Positions 1-8,932 of a DNA stretch of 29,924 nucleotides are shown one piece after another. Position 1 is the first letter of the stretch. Each line of letters opens with the position of its first letter. The position numbers were made by a program, and so were the translations under genes. The stretch is taken from the NCBI GenBank assembly GCA_014621425.1, contig JAANBB010000466.1, positions 1 to 29,924 on the forward strand. Direction: 5' to 3'. Source of the stretch: Cylindrodendrum hubeiense (Eukaryota; Ascomycota; Sordariomycetes; Hypocreales; Nectriaceae). The notes beneath the pieces are model-generated. The model was not told the origin of the DNA. It made no database searches and worked only from the letters and a program-made list of their open reading frames with translations.

Positions 1-1490
1 GTCAGTCATTTCGCCCTCGCCACGTCGTGATGGCTTCGTTTGCGACGTGCTGGCTCAGGTCTCGGCCCGGCTTGCTTCGGTCCAACAGCTGCTCAATCGC
101 ATTGTCTTGGGCTTCTCGTCGCTCGCACGGCGGTACCTTCACCGGGGACCAGGGATGGGAATTGGAGGAAAGACAGCAAGCACAGCGGGCGGCTTGGTTC
201 GCTGCTTGGTTCGCTGCATTCGGATTGAGTCCTGGGTTGACTGGTAGACTGGCAATGCGATGTGGTGGCTGCTGTTCGCCACACACACACACACACACAC
301 CGCCCACCTCCCTTACCTCCCTCTCCTCTCCTCTATACATGCACTACCTCACTAACTCCCCCCTGTCTCCGCCATTTGATCTCCCTGCCACAAATGTACT
401 CTTCATTAACTCCATCACATGGACTATTTACTTTCCAAGGCGGCGCTGTACATGCTCCTCCCTTCCAATTAAAACATGCACCACTATTCTCAAGACTCAC
501 ACCCTCATGCGGTATGCGATATGCCGTCTCCATGTCGAGCAGCCACAAAGCCCACAACATTCATAGTACCTACTCCGTACATGGCGCTCCTCCTCGATGC
601 TCCGGTGCCCCGGGGACTCCTTCCATCCCTCCTCCCCACATGCCACTCACTACCCTGAAGCTAGTCTCCCCGCACACGTGCCATTGCCAGGAGCCATACT
701 CCACCCCGACTTGTCCCATTTCCCCAAGAAGCCATAGCCTCTACCTCGCGTCACATACCTCGCGTCGCATCTCCCGTTCGGTATCCGTAGCCTTGATTCG
801 ATAACATGTGCTGAACCAATTCCGACTCCTTCAGCCCTTCCCCGGGATCACATACGCCAACTCGCCGAACCTCCGAGGCTCGACTTGCTGCAACCTTCAC
901 AAGCTCTGACCCATCTCCATCGCAAGCTCCACCCCCACACTCCTCTCTCACATACACGCTCGAAGCTCGGTCTGGGGCCGAGGATCGCCTGCGGCTCCGT
1001 GGCGGCTATCCCTAAACTCCTGGGGAAAGCTCGCGAGCCGTTTGCCCTAGCTCCGTTCAAGGCCTCCTCGCGCTCGTGCCGAACAGGTACCTCCGTTCCT
1101 CCATATCCATCTCGGCTCCTCCCCGAAGCACTCTATTGCGCCCACCCCTTCAGCTCTGAGCATTCTGAGAATCCACAAGGAGTCAACAAAGAGTCACAGC
1201 TCACGACGATGATGCCGACACCGGCTCACATAGCTCTGAGCTCAAGCTTCTCTTGCTTCATCATGACTTTCCGTACGGAATGCATCAACGTAGTAGCTTG
1301 TAGTTCTTCCTCATCGCGTCTCAATTAAAGTGATACACTGCAGGACCGGCCTCGCTCATGTCCTCTCCGCATCCTATTTTTCCCTATCTATCTTGTTCCC
1401 CTTCATCGTGACTCATACATGTGATCAATACCAGTGTCAACTGCCGAGTATGCCTGTGCGAATTGTCATCGCTGGGCCCTTCTAGGCCTC
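1..1490. other. Gene-free left flank, pyrimidine-rich
   Basis: I recognise no gene here. Several open frames run through the stretch on both strands, but all are rich in Pro, Ser, Thr and His from CT-rich DNA, overlap one another and show no domain. The tract at about 300-340 is almost pure C/T, as in many filamentous fungal promoters. It may hold the regulatory region of a gene beyond the left edge plus the 3' flank of the telomere-type gene that ends at 1491. A short CA microsatellite lies at 280-300, and the imperfect palindrome TACTCCGTAC lies at 571-580. Confidence 0.6.
280..300. repeat. (CA)n dinucleotide microsatellite
   Basis: Ten consecutive CA units followed by C are visible directly. 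The tract lies outside any supported coding region, next to a C/T-rich stretch. It is probably length-polymorphic between isolates. Confidence 0.95.
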
Positions 1491-4400
1491 TCACTTTAGA
1501 TCTTCCTTCCCCGCCTCCGCCACCTTACGGCTCGCCCTCTCAATCTTCTCCATGGCTTTGTCGTCCTGCATGTTCCACCACCGGCGTAGTCCCTCGACGT
1601 ACTTGATCTCCTGCTCAGTTACCTCCACGGGAGGGCCCTTGATCTGCGGTAGCATTTCCTCGTCGGCTTTCTCAAATACTGCCCACGCCGAGGCTTCACC
1701 GGCTCGAACCCCGAACCCCCGGCTCTTCATCGATACCACTTGCACGCGTCGGAGGAGTACCACGTCGCCGGCATGGACAACGGGGAGTGATGACAGGTGA
1801 GGTCGGAAGATGTGGGCCACCGACACGCCTGTGGGCGCCACCGAGGGGTCGATGAGATTCAGCGTGAGCATGTAATCCCTGGGCCCGTGTTTCGGCCGGT
1901 GCGGCTGAGCCGGGGTCGTCGTCGCCACTCCCAGAATGTCCGTGGCCTGGTGGAGCGAGTTGCGGAGCGTCTTAAGCGACAAAAAGTCCGGGAGGCCGGT
2001 ACGGAGGCTCTTGAGCAACTGGAGCTTGACGGCGCCGACACTCTCGTCTTCGGCCGCAGCAAAGGAACCGGCCACCGATGGCGACTGCAGCACCGAGACG
2101 ACCGTGTCCGGCGTAGCAGCTCTTTGCACTACACCGCGAGAGCTGGAACGGGTCTCGCGAATCGGCTCCGGCGTGGCATGTCGCCGCGATTGGCGCGTTG
2201 CAGACGACGGCGGTCCTTTCGCCAGCTGGATACTTGGATCACTGTGGTCAGCCCTGCTCCGCGACGCGCGAAGCTTCGCCGGTGGGCTGTTTTCCACCTC
2301 GTCTACCTCATCACGGCCCCTCCCTTTGCCCTTTGTCCCTCCAACGTGTGTCGAGGCTCTCGCCAACTGGAGACTAGGGTCGGCCTGATCGGCCTTGCTA
2401 CGCGTTATGCGCAGGGTTGGCGGTGGGCTGCTCGCCTTGACATCATCGTCCGGCTGCGTCAACGTGGTCGGTGCCTTGGCCAATAGGATGCTGGGGTCAG
2501 GCTGGGATATGTCGGATGATTTTGACTTTGTCGACCTGTGCCCTCGGCTGCGTAAAGACTTGACGGTGATGAGAACATCGGGTGTTGGCGCAGCATCTGT
2601 CGACTCTGTACCGCGGGGTGCCTCGGTCAGCTCGGGCCTGGGCTGAGGTGAAGATAGCGGTGCAGGGTTCACGAGCTGCTGCGCGTTATCGCGCTTTGCC
2701 GGGGAGTGTTGCAGAAATTCTGCCATGATCTGATCCTCCGGCCCTACATCATCCTCGTCGGTCTGGCCATCGCGCTCCTCAGCAGGGTGGTAATTCTCCG
2801 TCACCTCGACCTCCTCAACCTGCGTTTCTCCGGGAGTGGGCAGATGCTCCTGGAGCTCCTGATTTGACATCGTAGATGTAGCCTGTGAGAGGGTGTGTTC
2901 ATCGTTTTGTCGCAATGGCTGTGTTTGGGAACTCTGTGTGGCTGGTGGCGACATCTGACCATCCGTTACCAACTGCTGAGCCTCGTTTGTTTCGCCCGCA
3001 TCCTCGCTGTTTCCCGTTTGGTGCACATCCATTGCCTGCGGCGGCTCAGATCCGGCTACCACTTCAACCTGCGAAGCATCCTGCATCGTGGCGTCCGGGG
3101 ACTCGACGTGACCTTGCCCCTGCACGCCCAGGGTCGGATCCATACTCTCCTGGTTCAGGTCGATCTCCTGAGCGGGAGCGTTCGACACAGGCAACGGCTG
3201 TACGCCATTTCCTGGGGTAGCTGGTAGCCCTGTAGACCTGGGTAGCTCACCCAGGCCCTCCTGGTCGTCCACGGCGATCACCATTGCATCATTTATAATC
3301 GTCCCACGAGCTTCCTCGACATTAACTGTCGTGTCAGCAATCTCTTGATCGGCTGCGGCGGTTGAATCCTCCCCCCTCTCCACGTGTGCCTCGTTCGGTT
3401 CATCCACTTCCATGGCGTCAGTCGAGCCTGTGGGTTGCTCAATCGCAAGTCGAGGGCGTTCCAGGTGCTCGATGTCATCGTCATCTTTGACTCGCTCATT
3501 CGATTCTTCAATAAGCGGCGGCGCAACGTTCACTTCCTGGTCAGGAGACCCTGCACCCACCACATGTGTCCTAGGGTCTGGATCTTGCTCCCTATCTTGG
3601 TCCCTTTGCTCCGGTGCAGAAAGTATAGATTCATCCAGCGGGCGTTGAATTGCGGTGCTCGGATCTTCGACCGTTTCGGAATGGGGTGCGTCGGTTGAAT
3701 CGATATCCTCGGCTATATTCTGTGGCATTGAAAGTTCCGAGGACTTACCATCAATGTCCATCTCATCAGCGAGCGGGGGGTCTTCTGGGCTTTCAACTGC
3801 CAACTCCGACTCTTCGCTCTCGGCCGTTTCAAAGGCATCGCTTGCTGGTTCGGGTTGCATCAGCTCCTCTGGTTCCTCTGGGGCATCATGCAGCTCCGGT
3901 TCGTTGTCGGGTTCTGGTTCGGGTTTTTCTTCATCTTCATCTTCTGAATCAGAGAGCAGGCTGATAAACACCGGTTCCTTGGGTGCTGGTGGACCAGAAG
4001 GGCTGGCTTCCTCCTCGTCATCCTCGTCATCTTCTTCATCGTATTCCTCTTCGTCTGAATAGTATTCGCCCTCTGCGTCGCGCTCAAATGGTCTGTGCTC
4101 TTGGCCACCCATTTCTCGACCGTCGTATTCCTCAGCCTCCTCGTCGGTTTCCTCTTCTTCTTCTTCGTCGTTGTCGTCTTCCTCAGCTTGGTCAACTTCT
4201 TCGCGTTGAATGACTTGTGCCTCAACATCATTACTGTCAGGCTCCGGGTCCTCTTCAGATTCGTCCACATCATCGTCGTCAGCGCGGGCGCGGTCGTAGT
4301 TCCTCAGGTCATAGTCGTCTCCAGGCTGGTCGCCACCATTCTCATATTGCTCCTCTTCGCTTGACCCCTCGACATCTTCCTCATCTTCCTCATTAGTGAA

Positions 4401-6032
4401 AACATCCGGGGTATTGTTATTGATATCTTCTTCCAGGCGGGCGTAGGGTGTAACAAGTCCAGTCCTCTCAGATGGAGAAGAGCGCTGGTCTTCGCTAATA
4501 GCACGTTCTCTTGTGGGAGAGGAGCTGAGGATCTCAACCGGTTGATCAACGGCGTTACTAACGGGCACCATAGAGAATGGCGCGGATGGGATTCCTGCTG
4601 GCCATGTGCTTTGTGGAGGCTGTGAGACTGCCTGAAAGGGGGCATAAAATGGCGGCCCCGGTTCGAAAGGGGAGACCGTTTGTTCTATTACTTGCGGCTC
4701 GGGGTTGGAATCCTGAGATGGTAGATTTGTGTGGTTTTCGATGGGTACAGGGAGTCCAGTATTGTCGAGGAATGATGTGGGATAGTCTTCTGGTACAATA
4801 AGATCGTTGACGGGGTCGTGTAGGATTTCCGCACCTCGAGAAACCGGGAAGAGATCGGTTGCGGATGGATATAGTAAAGGCTGGGAGGGTGTAAAGCCAA
4901 ATGTCAACCCGGTGTCGTCAGGATCAGGTGACTGGCCTAGGAAACCGGTAGCCAGCTCGTTTGTAGATTGTTCATCTCCAGGCGAACGTGGGAAACGTAA
5001 GGATTGGGCCAGCACTGCATTTCCGGCCTCCATTGGTTTCGTCCTAGGCAACGGTGTCGGGGTGGCATAGGGAAAGCCGAAGAGCGGACGAGATTCGGCT
5101 GAGACCTGGACGCTATGCATCGGAGTGAAGTCAACATCCATTGTCTGGCATCCCTCGTCGACCATAGACGGCCGCGACGGCGTAGGCATGGGAACATCCA
5201 CCGCTTGTTGATTTGCACCAGCAGCGTCGAGGACCAAATCGGCTCCATTCGTTTCGGGTAACTCCTCCGGCTCTTCTTCAACTTCAGGGCTGGGTGTCCG
5301 ACTGCTGTACCTCCAGGCATTGGCAGGGAGGCTAAACCGCGACTTCTTCTTCGCCTTGCTCTTTCGACCGACATCCTCGTCAAAGATGTCAAGACCTCCT
5401 TCGAACAGAGATCCGTAGGAAACCCGAGCGCGCTTGATGAAAGCTGGAGAGGCAAATTCCTGAAGCTCGAACGATGGGGATGCTGGGCGCTTCGTGGAGA
5501 GTGAAATCTCTGGCGATCCTGGTAAGGGTATTGCGAGGTCGGAGGTGGATGGCGGTTCGTCGAGAGGTGTAGCATCGTATATTTGGCCGTTTGTCTGATT
5601 GGATTCTACCACTACCGCCTTCTCTTCCTGCGAGTCGGCTCTTTTGATGATCAGGTTTAGGCGATTGGTGAACTCGAGTTGCCACTCCAACGTGCTTCCT
5701 GCAAGCTGGGTATTGGTTTCGTTCTTTTCCCACTGCGCTCCATCCAAGCTCAGGCGGACCTCATCACCTCCTCCCACCGCAGCGTCGGCGATGGCCTTCG
5801 CGGCAGCGCCATGGAACCGGATTCGAACCTGGCCCTTTTCGCGCCGGAGTCGAAAGTCACGCTCGGCGACAATGAATGCGATCGACTTGGTGACGATGCT
5901 GAATGGCCAGGTGATTGTGATGGCGCCATGGACAACCCGGGTCTTTTGGTCGGAGATGTCGGGGTTGAGGAGGGCAATGGGGGTTGGCTCGGCGGTGCGA
6001 AGTGCCTCATGCGGTGGCTCGTCGTCGGGCAT
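1491..6032 (-). CDS. Telomeric ssDNA-binding POT1/CDC13-like protein, 1513 aa
   Basis: Probable telomere protein that binds single-stranded G-strand DNA through OB folds, in one uninterrupted exon. The C-terminal part (about residues 1370-1500) resembles the Pot1/Cdc13 telobind OB fold: a beta-rich DYMLTLNLID stretch, then a GDVVLLRRVQV strand, then a helix with RRWWNMQDD. Residues of about 30-135 look like a second OB fold (ITITWPFSIVTKSIAFIVAE, then FRLRREKGQVRIRFHG). Between them lie more than 1,100 disordered residues, including an Asp/Glu-dominated block at about 565-800 and three copies of a basic-DPSxxLA motif at about 1165-1275. The ATG at 6032 is the first in frame, and the N-terminal beta-rich region starts soon after it. 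Family assignment is by recall of fungal proteins annotated with this domain. Whether it is the Cdc13 of a CST complex or a shelterin-type component cannot be decided here. The FMO gene diverges upstream. Confidence 0.75.
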   Translation of the reverse strand: MPDDEPPHEALRTAEPTPIALLNPDISDQKTRVVHGAITITWPFSIVTKSIAFIVAERDFRLRREKGQVRIRFHGAAAKAIADAAVGGGDEVRLSLDGAQWEKNETNTQLAGSTLEWQLEFTNRLNLIIKRADSQEEKAVVVESNQTNGQIYDATPLDEPPSTSDLAIPLPGSPEISLSTKRPASPSFELQEFASPAFIKRARVSYGSLFEGGLDIFDEDVGRKSKAKKKSRFSLPANAWRYSSRTPSPEVEEEPEELPETNGADLVLDAAGANQQAVDVPMPTPSRPSMVDEGCQTMDVDFTPMHSVQVSAESRPLFGFPYATPTPLPRTKPMEAGNAVLAQSLRFPRSPGDEQSTNELATGFLGQSPDPDDTGLTFGFTPSQPLLYPSATDLFPVSRGAEILHDPVNDLIVPEDYPTSFLDNTGLPVPIENHTNLPSQDSNPEPQVIEQTVSPFEPGPPFYAPFQAVSQPPQSTWPAGIPSAPFSMVPVSNAVDQPVEILSSSPTRERAISEDQRSSPSERTGLVTPYARLEEDINNNTPDVFTNEEDEEDVEGSSEEEQYENGGDQPGDDYDLRNYDRARADDDDVDESEEDPEPDSNDVEAQVIQREEVDQAEEDDNDEEEEEETDEEAEEYDGREMGGQEHRPFERDAEGEYYSDEEEYDEEDDEDDEEEASPSGPPAPKEPVFISLLSDSEDEDEEKPEPEPDNEPELHDAPEEPEELMQPEPASDAFETAESEESELAVESPEDPPLADEMDIDGKSSELSMPQNIAEDIDSTDAPHSETVEDPSTAIQRPLDESILSAPEQRDQDREQDPDPRTHVVGAGSPDQEVNVAPPLIEESNERVKDDDDIEHLERPRLAIEQPTGSTDAMEVDEPNEAHVERGEDSTAAADQEIADTTVNVEEARGTIINDAMVIAVDDQEGLGELPRSTGLPATPGNGVQPLPVSNAPAQEIDLNQESMDPTLGVQGQGHVESPDATMQDASQVEVVAGSEPPQAMDVHQTGNSEDAGETNEAQQLVTDGQMSPPATQSSQTQPLRQNDEHTLSQATSTMSNQELQEHLPTPGETQVEEVEVTENYHPAEERDGQTDEDDVGPEDQIMAEFLQHSPAKRDNAQQLVNPAPLSSPQPRPELTEAPRGTESTDAAPTPDVLITVKSLRSRGHRSTKSKSSDISQPDPSILLAKAPTTLTQPDDDVKASSPPPTLRITRSKADQADPSLQLARASTHVGGTKGKGRGRDEVDEVENSPPAKLRASRSRADHSDPSIQLAKGPPSSATRQSRRHATPEPIRETRSSSRGVVQRAATPDTVVSVLQSPSVAGSFAAAEDESVGAVKLQLLKSLRTGLPDFLSLKTLRNSLHQATDILGVATTTPAQPHRPKHGPRDYMLTLNLIDPSVAPTGVSVAHIFRPHLSSLPVVHAGDVVLLRRVQVVSMKSRGFGVRAGEASAWAVFEKADEEMLPQIKGPPVEVTEQEIKYVEGLRRWWNMQDDKAMEKIERASRKVAEAGKEDLK
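2210..2530 (-). repeat. Three degenerate copies of a basic-D-DPSxxLA motif in the telomere-type protein
   Basis: Within the disordered linker, three segments share a pattern: a basic/Ser run, Asp, two or three residues, DPS, two residues, LA, a basic residue. The copies read KSSDISQPDPSILLAKAP, RSKADQADPSLQLARAS and RSRADHSDPSIQLAKGP (near 2470-2530, 2350-2405 and 2210-2265). The last two are also preceded by matching PPxxLRxxRS context. They are about 40-50 residues apart. Confidence 0.85.
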
Positions 6033-6955
6033 CTTGGCGTTGGTTGTGCACCAGCTGATCGCGGTCGCGGGGGGACTGAACTGGCGAGTTCTAGGTCATT
6101 AACGTGGCGCGCGACGCCCAAGACAGACACGGTTCGAGGGATGGTTCATGCGATTGTGAGCGCGTGGGGCCGTGTAGACGGCAGTCGCATCGCGTCGACG
6201 ATCAGTGTCACGTAGCACGCTGTGGGTGTTTGTCGGTTGTTCACTAGCGGATGCTGTTGAGTTGCGTTGCGAAGCTCCCCTCGAAACCTCAGGTCGGAAC
6301 TGGAGCTCGAGTGGCAAAAAGCCAAAAGCAGAAGGCGGTGTGGGTGAGGCCGGGTACATGATCATGCCTTGGGACCAGCCAATGGCAGTGCGGCACAACA
6401 CTATCACTCACACAAATACATATACAAGCTGTGCTTGATAAACTTATCCTCACAACAGTCGCCAACGCCAACGCCTGTCTCTAACTATTTGTTTTTAAAA
6501 CCAAACCATTTGCTTGAATTAAAGCTTCCGCCTTGGCAGCAAAGAACTTTGACCTGGACGTTGTACCACCATGGAAACAGACGCCTTTCCTATTTAGGCA
6601 TTGCACAGGTGGGTATCGTGTGCGGTAACTGATTGGCCCTAGCCAGGGCTCGTTACTGTGTATGATTGCAATTGGCCTGTTCTGATTAGGTACACAATGA
6701 AACCAGGCTTGGCGTTTTCAGCCCCTGGTCCGCAGTGGCTTGGGAAAGGTAATGGCGCCCTTCCATGCCACTTCCAGTAGACAAGTGTCGAGCACGACAT
6801 AGCTAATAGTTCCATTCCCCACTCGCCTGTCAGAGAGGAGGCGAGTCACCATCGTGCGAGAGGCTTCTGAGTTTTATGTATTTATTGTAGATTGGGTTTT
6901 GCTTCTTTTTCCTCTTCAGAAGCCACTGCCGAAGCTTTGCAGGGAAAAAAACACC
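6033..6955. promoter_or_regulatory. Divergent intergenic region between telomere-type gene and FMO
   Basis: This 0.9-kb gap separates two divergent genes, so it should hold both promoters. Only short open frames without recognisable domains occur. An in-frame ATG at 6854 would add 34 residues to the FMO, but that extension is hydrophobic and precedes the conserved Rossmann motif, so I treat it as leader. No distinctive operator or repeat is seen. Confidence 0.5.
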
Positions 6956-8368
6956 ATGGGCTCCTCCCCGCCAGCCGGCTTCGACGTGAAGAAGGTCGCC
7001 ATTATTGGAGCCGGGCCAGCCGGCCTCGCTGCCGCCAAATACCTCACGGCACAGGGCGCATTTGAAGAGATTGTCATCTTTGAGCAGCAGGATCAGGTCG
7101 GCGGCATATGGAACTACACCGGCCTCGCCCCGGGCTCGTGCCGGGCGCCGCAGGAAGACCCCTTCTGTCCACCGGACGAGCCTATCCGTCTCGGTGCAAA
7201 GGCTACGCCAATCTTCACCTCGCCGATGTATGAGAATCTTCATGCCAACATCCCCGGCGGCCTGATGAACTTTTCTTGCCAGAAGTTTCCCGATGATGCG
7301 AGGCTATTCCCCGAGCGCATCATGATCCAGGAGTATCTTGTCCAGTACGCCGAGGATATTCGGCATCTGCTTCGACTCAGTCAAAAGGTCAACCGGGTCA
7401 CTCTCATTCCGAGAGATGGCCACGACAGGTGGGAGGTCGAAACTGAGTATACTCTAAACGGTGATATCACCAGGGGTACGTTTGACGCTGTCGTCGTCGC
7501 AAACGGCCACTACACGACACCCTTCATCCCGGATATGAAGAACATGCGAGAGTTCAACGAGACCTACCCTGGTGTCATCACCCACTCAAAACAGTACCGC
7601 ACGCCGCATCCCTTCCAAGATCAGAAGGTGGTCGTAGTGGGCAACGGCCCTTCCGGTCTAGACATTGCCCTCCAGATCAATCAAGAGTGCTTGAAGCCCG
7701 TCCTCATATCCGTTCGGCATCCCACCTCTCCAGAGAGACTAGCATATGCAGGGTTTGAAGAGGTGGTCGAGATTGACGAGTTCCTCATAGAGGAGAAGGG
7801 GGTCCGGTTCAAGGATGGCCGGATCGAGACCGACGTTGACGCCATCGTCTTCTGCACGGGATTTTTGTACAGCTACCCGTTCCTCTCCGACGCAGAGCAC
7901 AAACTCCTCACGACAGGGCGAGGCGTCAACGGGCTGTACGAGCACATTTTCCATATCCAACACCCGACTCTCGTCTTCCCAAGCCTCAACATGAAGGCCG
8001 CCCCGTGGCCGCTCTCCGAGAGTCAGGCTGCCGTCTTCTCGGCCGTCTGGTCCAACAACCTCCAACTGCCGCCCAAGGCAGAGATGGAGGCGTGGAGCCA
8101 AGATCTACTGCAAAAGGAAGGTGACGCGTTGCACGTCTTCGAGCCCCTCGGCGACGGCTACTACATCAACGCTCTCCACGACTGGGTCATGACGGCGAAG
8201 CGGCCTGGAAAGAAACCCCCGCGGTGGGATGATGAGCTCATGTGGCAGCGGAGCATCTTCCTCGAGGCAAAGGCACGGTTTGAGCAGTTGGGATGCACGG
8301 CTCAGACTTTGGAGGAGATTGGTTTCCACTACGAACCGGGGAACTGGGGCCATGATATAAAAGGGTAA
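6956..8368 (+). CDS. Flavin-containing monooxygenase (FMO), 470 aa
   Basis: FAD- and NADPH-dependent enzyme that oxygenates nucleophilic N or S atoms, or related substrates. FMO hallmarks are present in order: the FAD-binding GAGPAG at residues 18-23, the FMO signature YPGVITHSKQY at 204-214 (consensus FxGxxxHxxxY/F, with Tyr for the first Phe), the NADPH-binding GNGPSG at 229-234, and the late FCTGF motif at 299-303. Length is usual for fungal and plant class B FMOs. I chose the ATG at 6956 because it has a strong context (AACACCATGG) and sits just before the first Rossmann strand. The gene is a single exon. The next gene, an aromatic aminotransferase on the same strand, begins 564 nt downstream. 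Fungal relatives are often named thiol-specific or dimethylaniline monooxygenase. The substrate is unknown, and a Baeyer-Villiger activity is less likely given the signature. Confidence 0.92.
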   Translation: MGSSPPAGFDVKKVAIIGAGPAGLAAAKYLTAQGAFEEIVIFEQQDQVGGIWNYTGLAPGSCRAPQEDPFCPPDEPIRLGAKATPIFTSPMYENLHANIPGGLMNFSCQKFPDDARLFPERIMIQEYLVQYAEDIRHLLRLSQKVNRVTLIPRDGHDRWEVETEYTLNGDITRGTFDAVVVANGHYTTPFIPDMKNMREFNETYPGVITHSKQYRTPHPFQDQKVVVVGNGPSGLDIALQINQECLKPVLISVRHPTSPERLAYAGFEEVVEIDEFLIEEKGVRFKDGRIETDVDAIVFCTGFLYSYPFLSDAEHKLLTTGRGVNGLYEHIFHIQHPTLVFPSLNMKAAPWPLSESQAAVFSAVWSNNLQLPPKAEMEAWSQDLLQKEGDALHVFEPLGDGYYINALHDWVMTAKRPGKKPPRWDDELMWQRSIFLEAKARFEQLGCTAQTLEEIGFHYEPGNWGHDIKG

Positions 8369-8932
8369 GACCCTAGGCGCTTACTGTGGCATATTCTTGA
8401 ATCATTCCGGACAAGATAAACTCTATTGGGTGATTTGCGAGATAGTGTCAGAGTCAGTCAATATCACGACATTGTCCGTTGCTACCACATCCCCCTCGTC
8501 TGCCCCCTGGTCTACCCTAGACTACCCTAGACTACCCAGCCCAAGCACCGCTCTGTGCATCTCGCAGCATTATAGAACCAAGCCGCTACTGCATTTACCT
8601 AAGAACTAACTTCCATTGCGTAACTTGTTGGTAGTATCCCACTTCTAAATTCGGTGTATTACGGGGTTGAAGATGGGGTCGAGGATGATGCGTTCATGTT
8701 GTGATCGCGGGCGTTAATGACGGGGTAGTGGGATAAATGGATTTGTAATGCACAGTTCCATGCCGCAATCGGGAGCAGTCCCCCTCCTACCAGAAGCCGA
8801 CCAGGTAGATAGCCAAGAGATAAGGTACTTGAAGGCAATCGATCGAGCATCTTTCTCCCTACATCATATCCGAGCATCTAACTGAATATCGATTGGTATC
8901 AATCGAGACCGGCTCAGCTCACCTTCATTGCC
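8369..8932. other. Intergenic region FMO to aminotransferase
   Basis: This should contain the FMO 3' UTR and the aminotransferase promoter. A decamer direct repeat is at 8511-8540. No further gene is seen; the short open frames on either strand lack domains. Confidence 0.6.
8511..8540. repeat. Three tandem decamers with ACCCTAG cores
   Basis: Three consecutive 10-nt units read TCTACCCTAG, ACTACCCTAG and ACTACCCAGC. The first two differ at one base and the third diverges at its end. The CCCTAG core resembles, but is not identical to, the CCCTAA telomere repeat. Confidence 0.9.

Noticed and set aside
27..1328. Several overlapping frames of 147-180 codons in the left flank
   Set aside because: Pro/Ser/His-rich translation of CT-rich DNA, no domain, and mutually overlapping in different frames.
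6854..6955. N-terminal 34-residue extension of the FMO
   Set aside because: It is in frame but hydrophobic without conservation cues, and the ATG at 6956 has a better context and normal family start.
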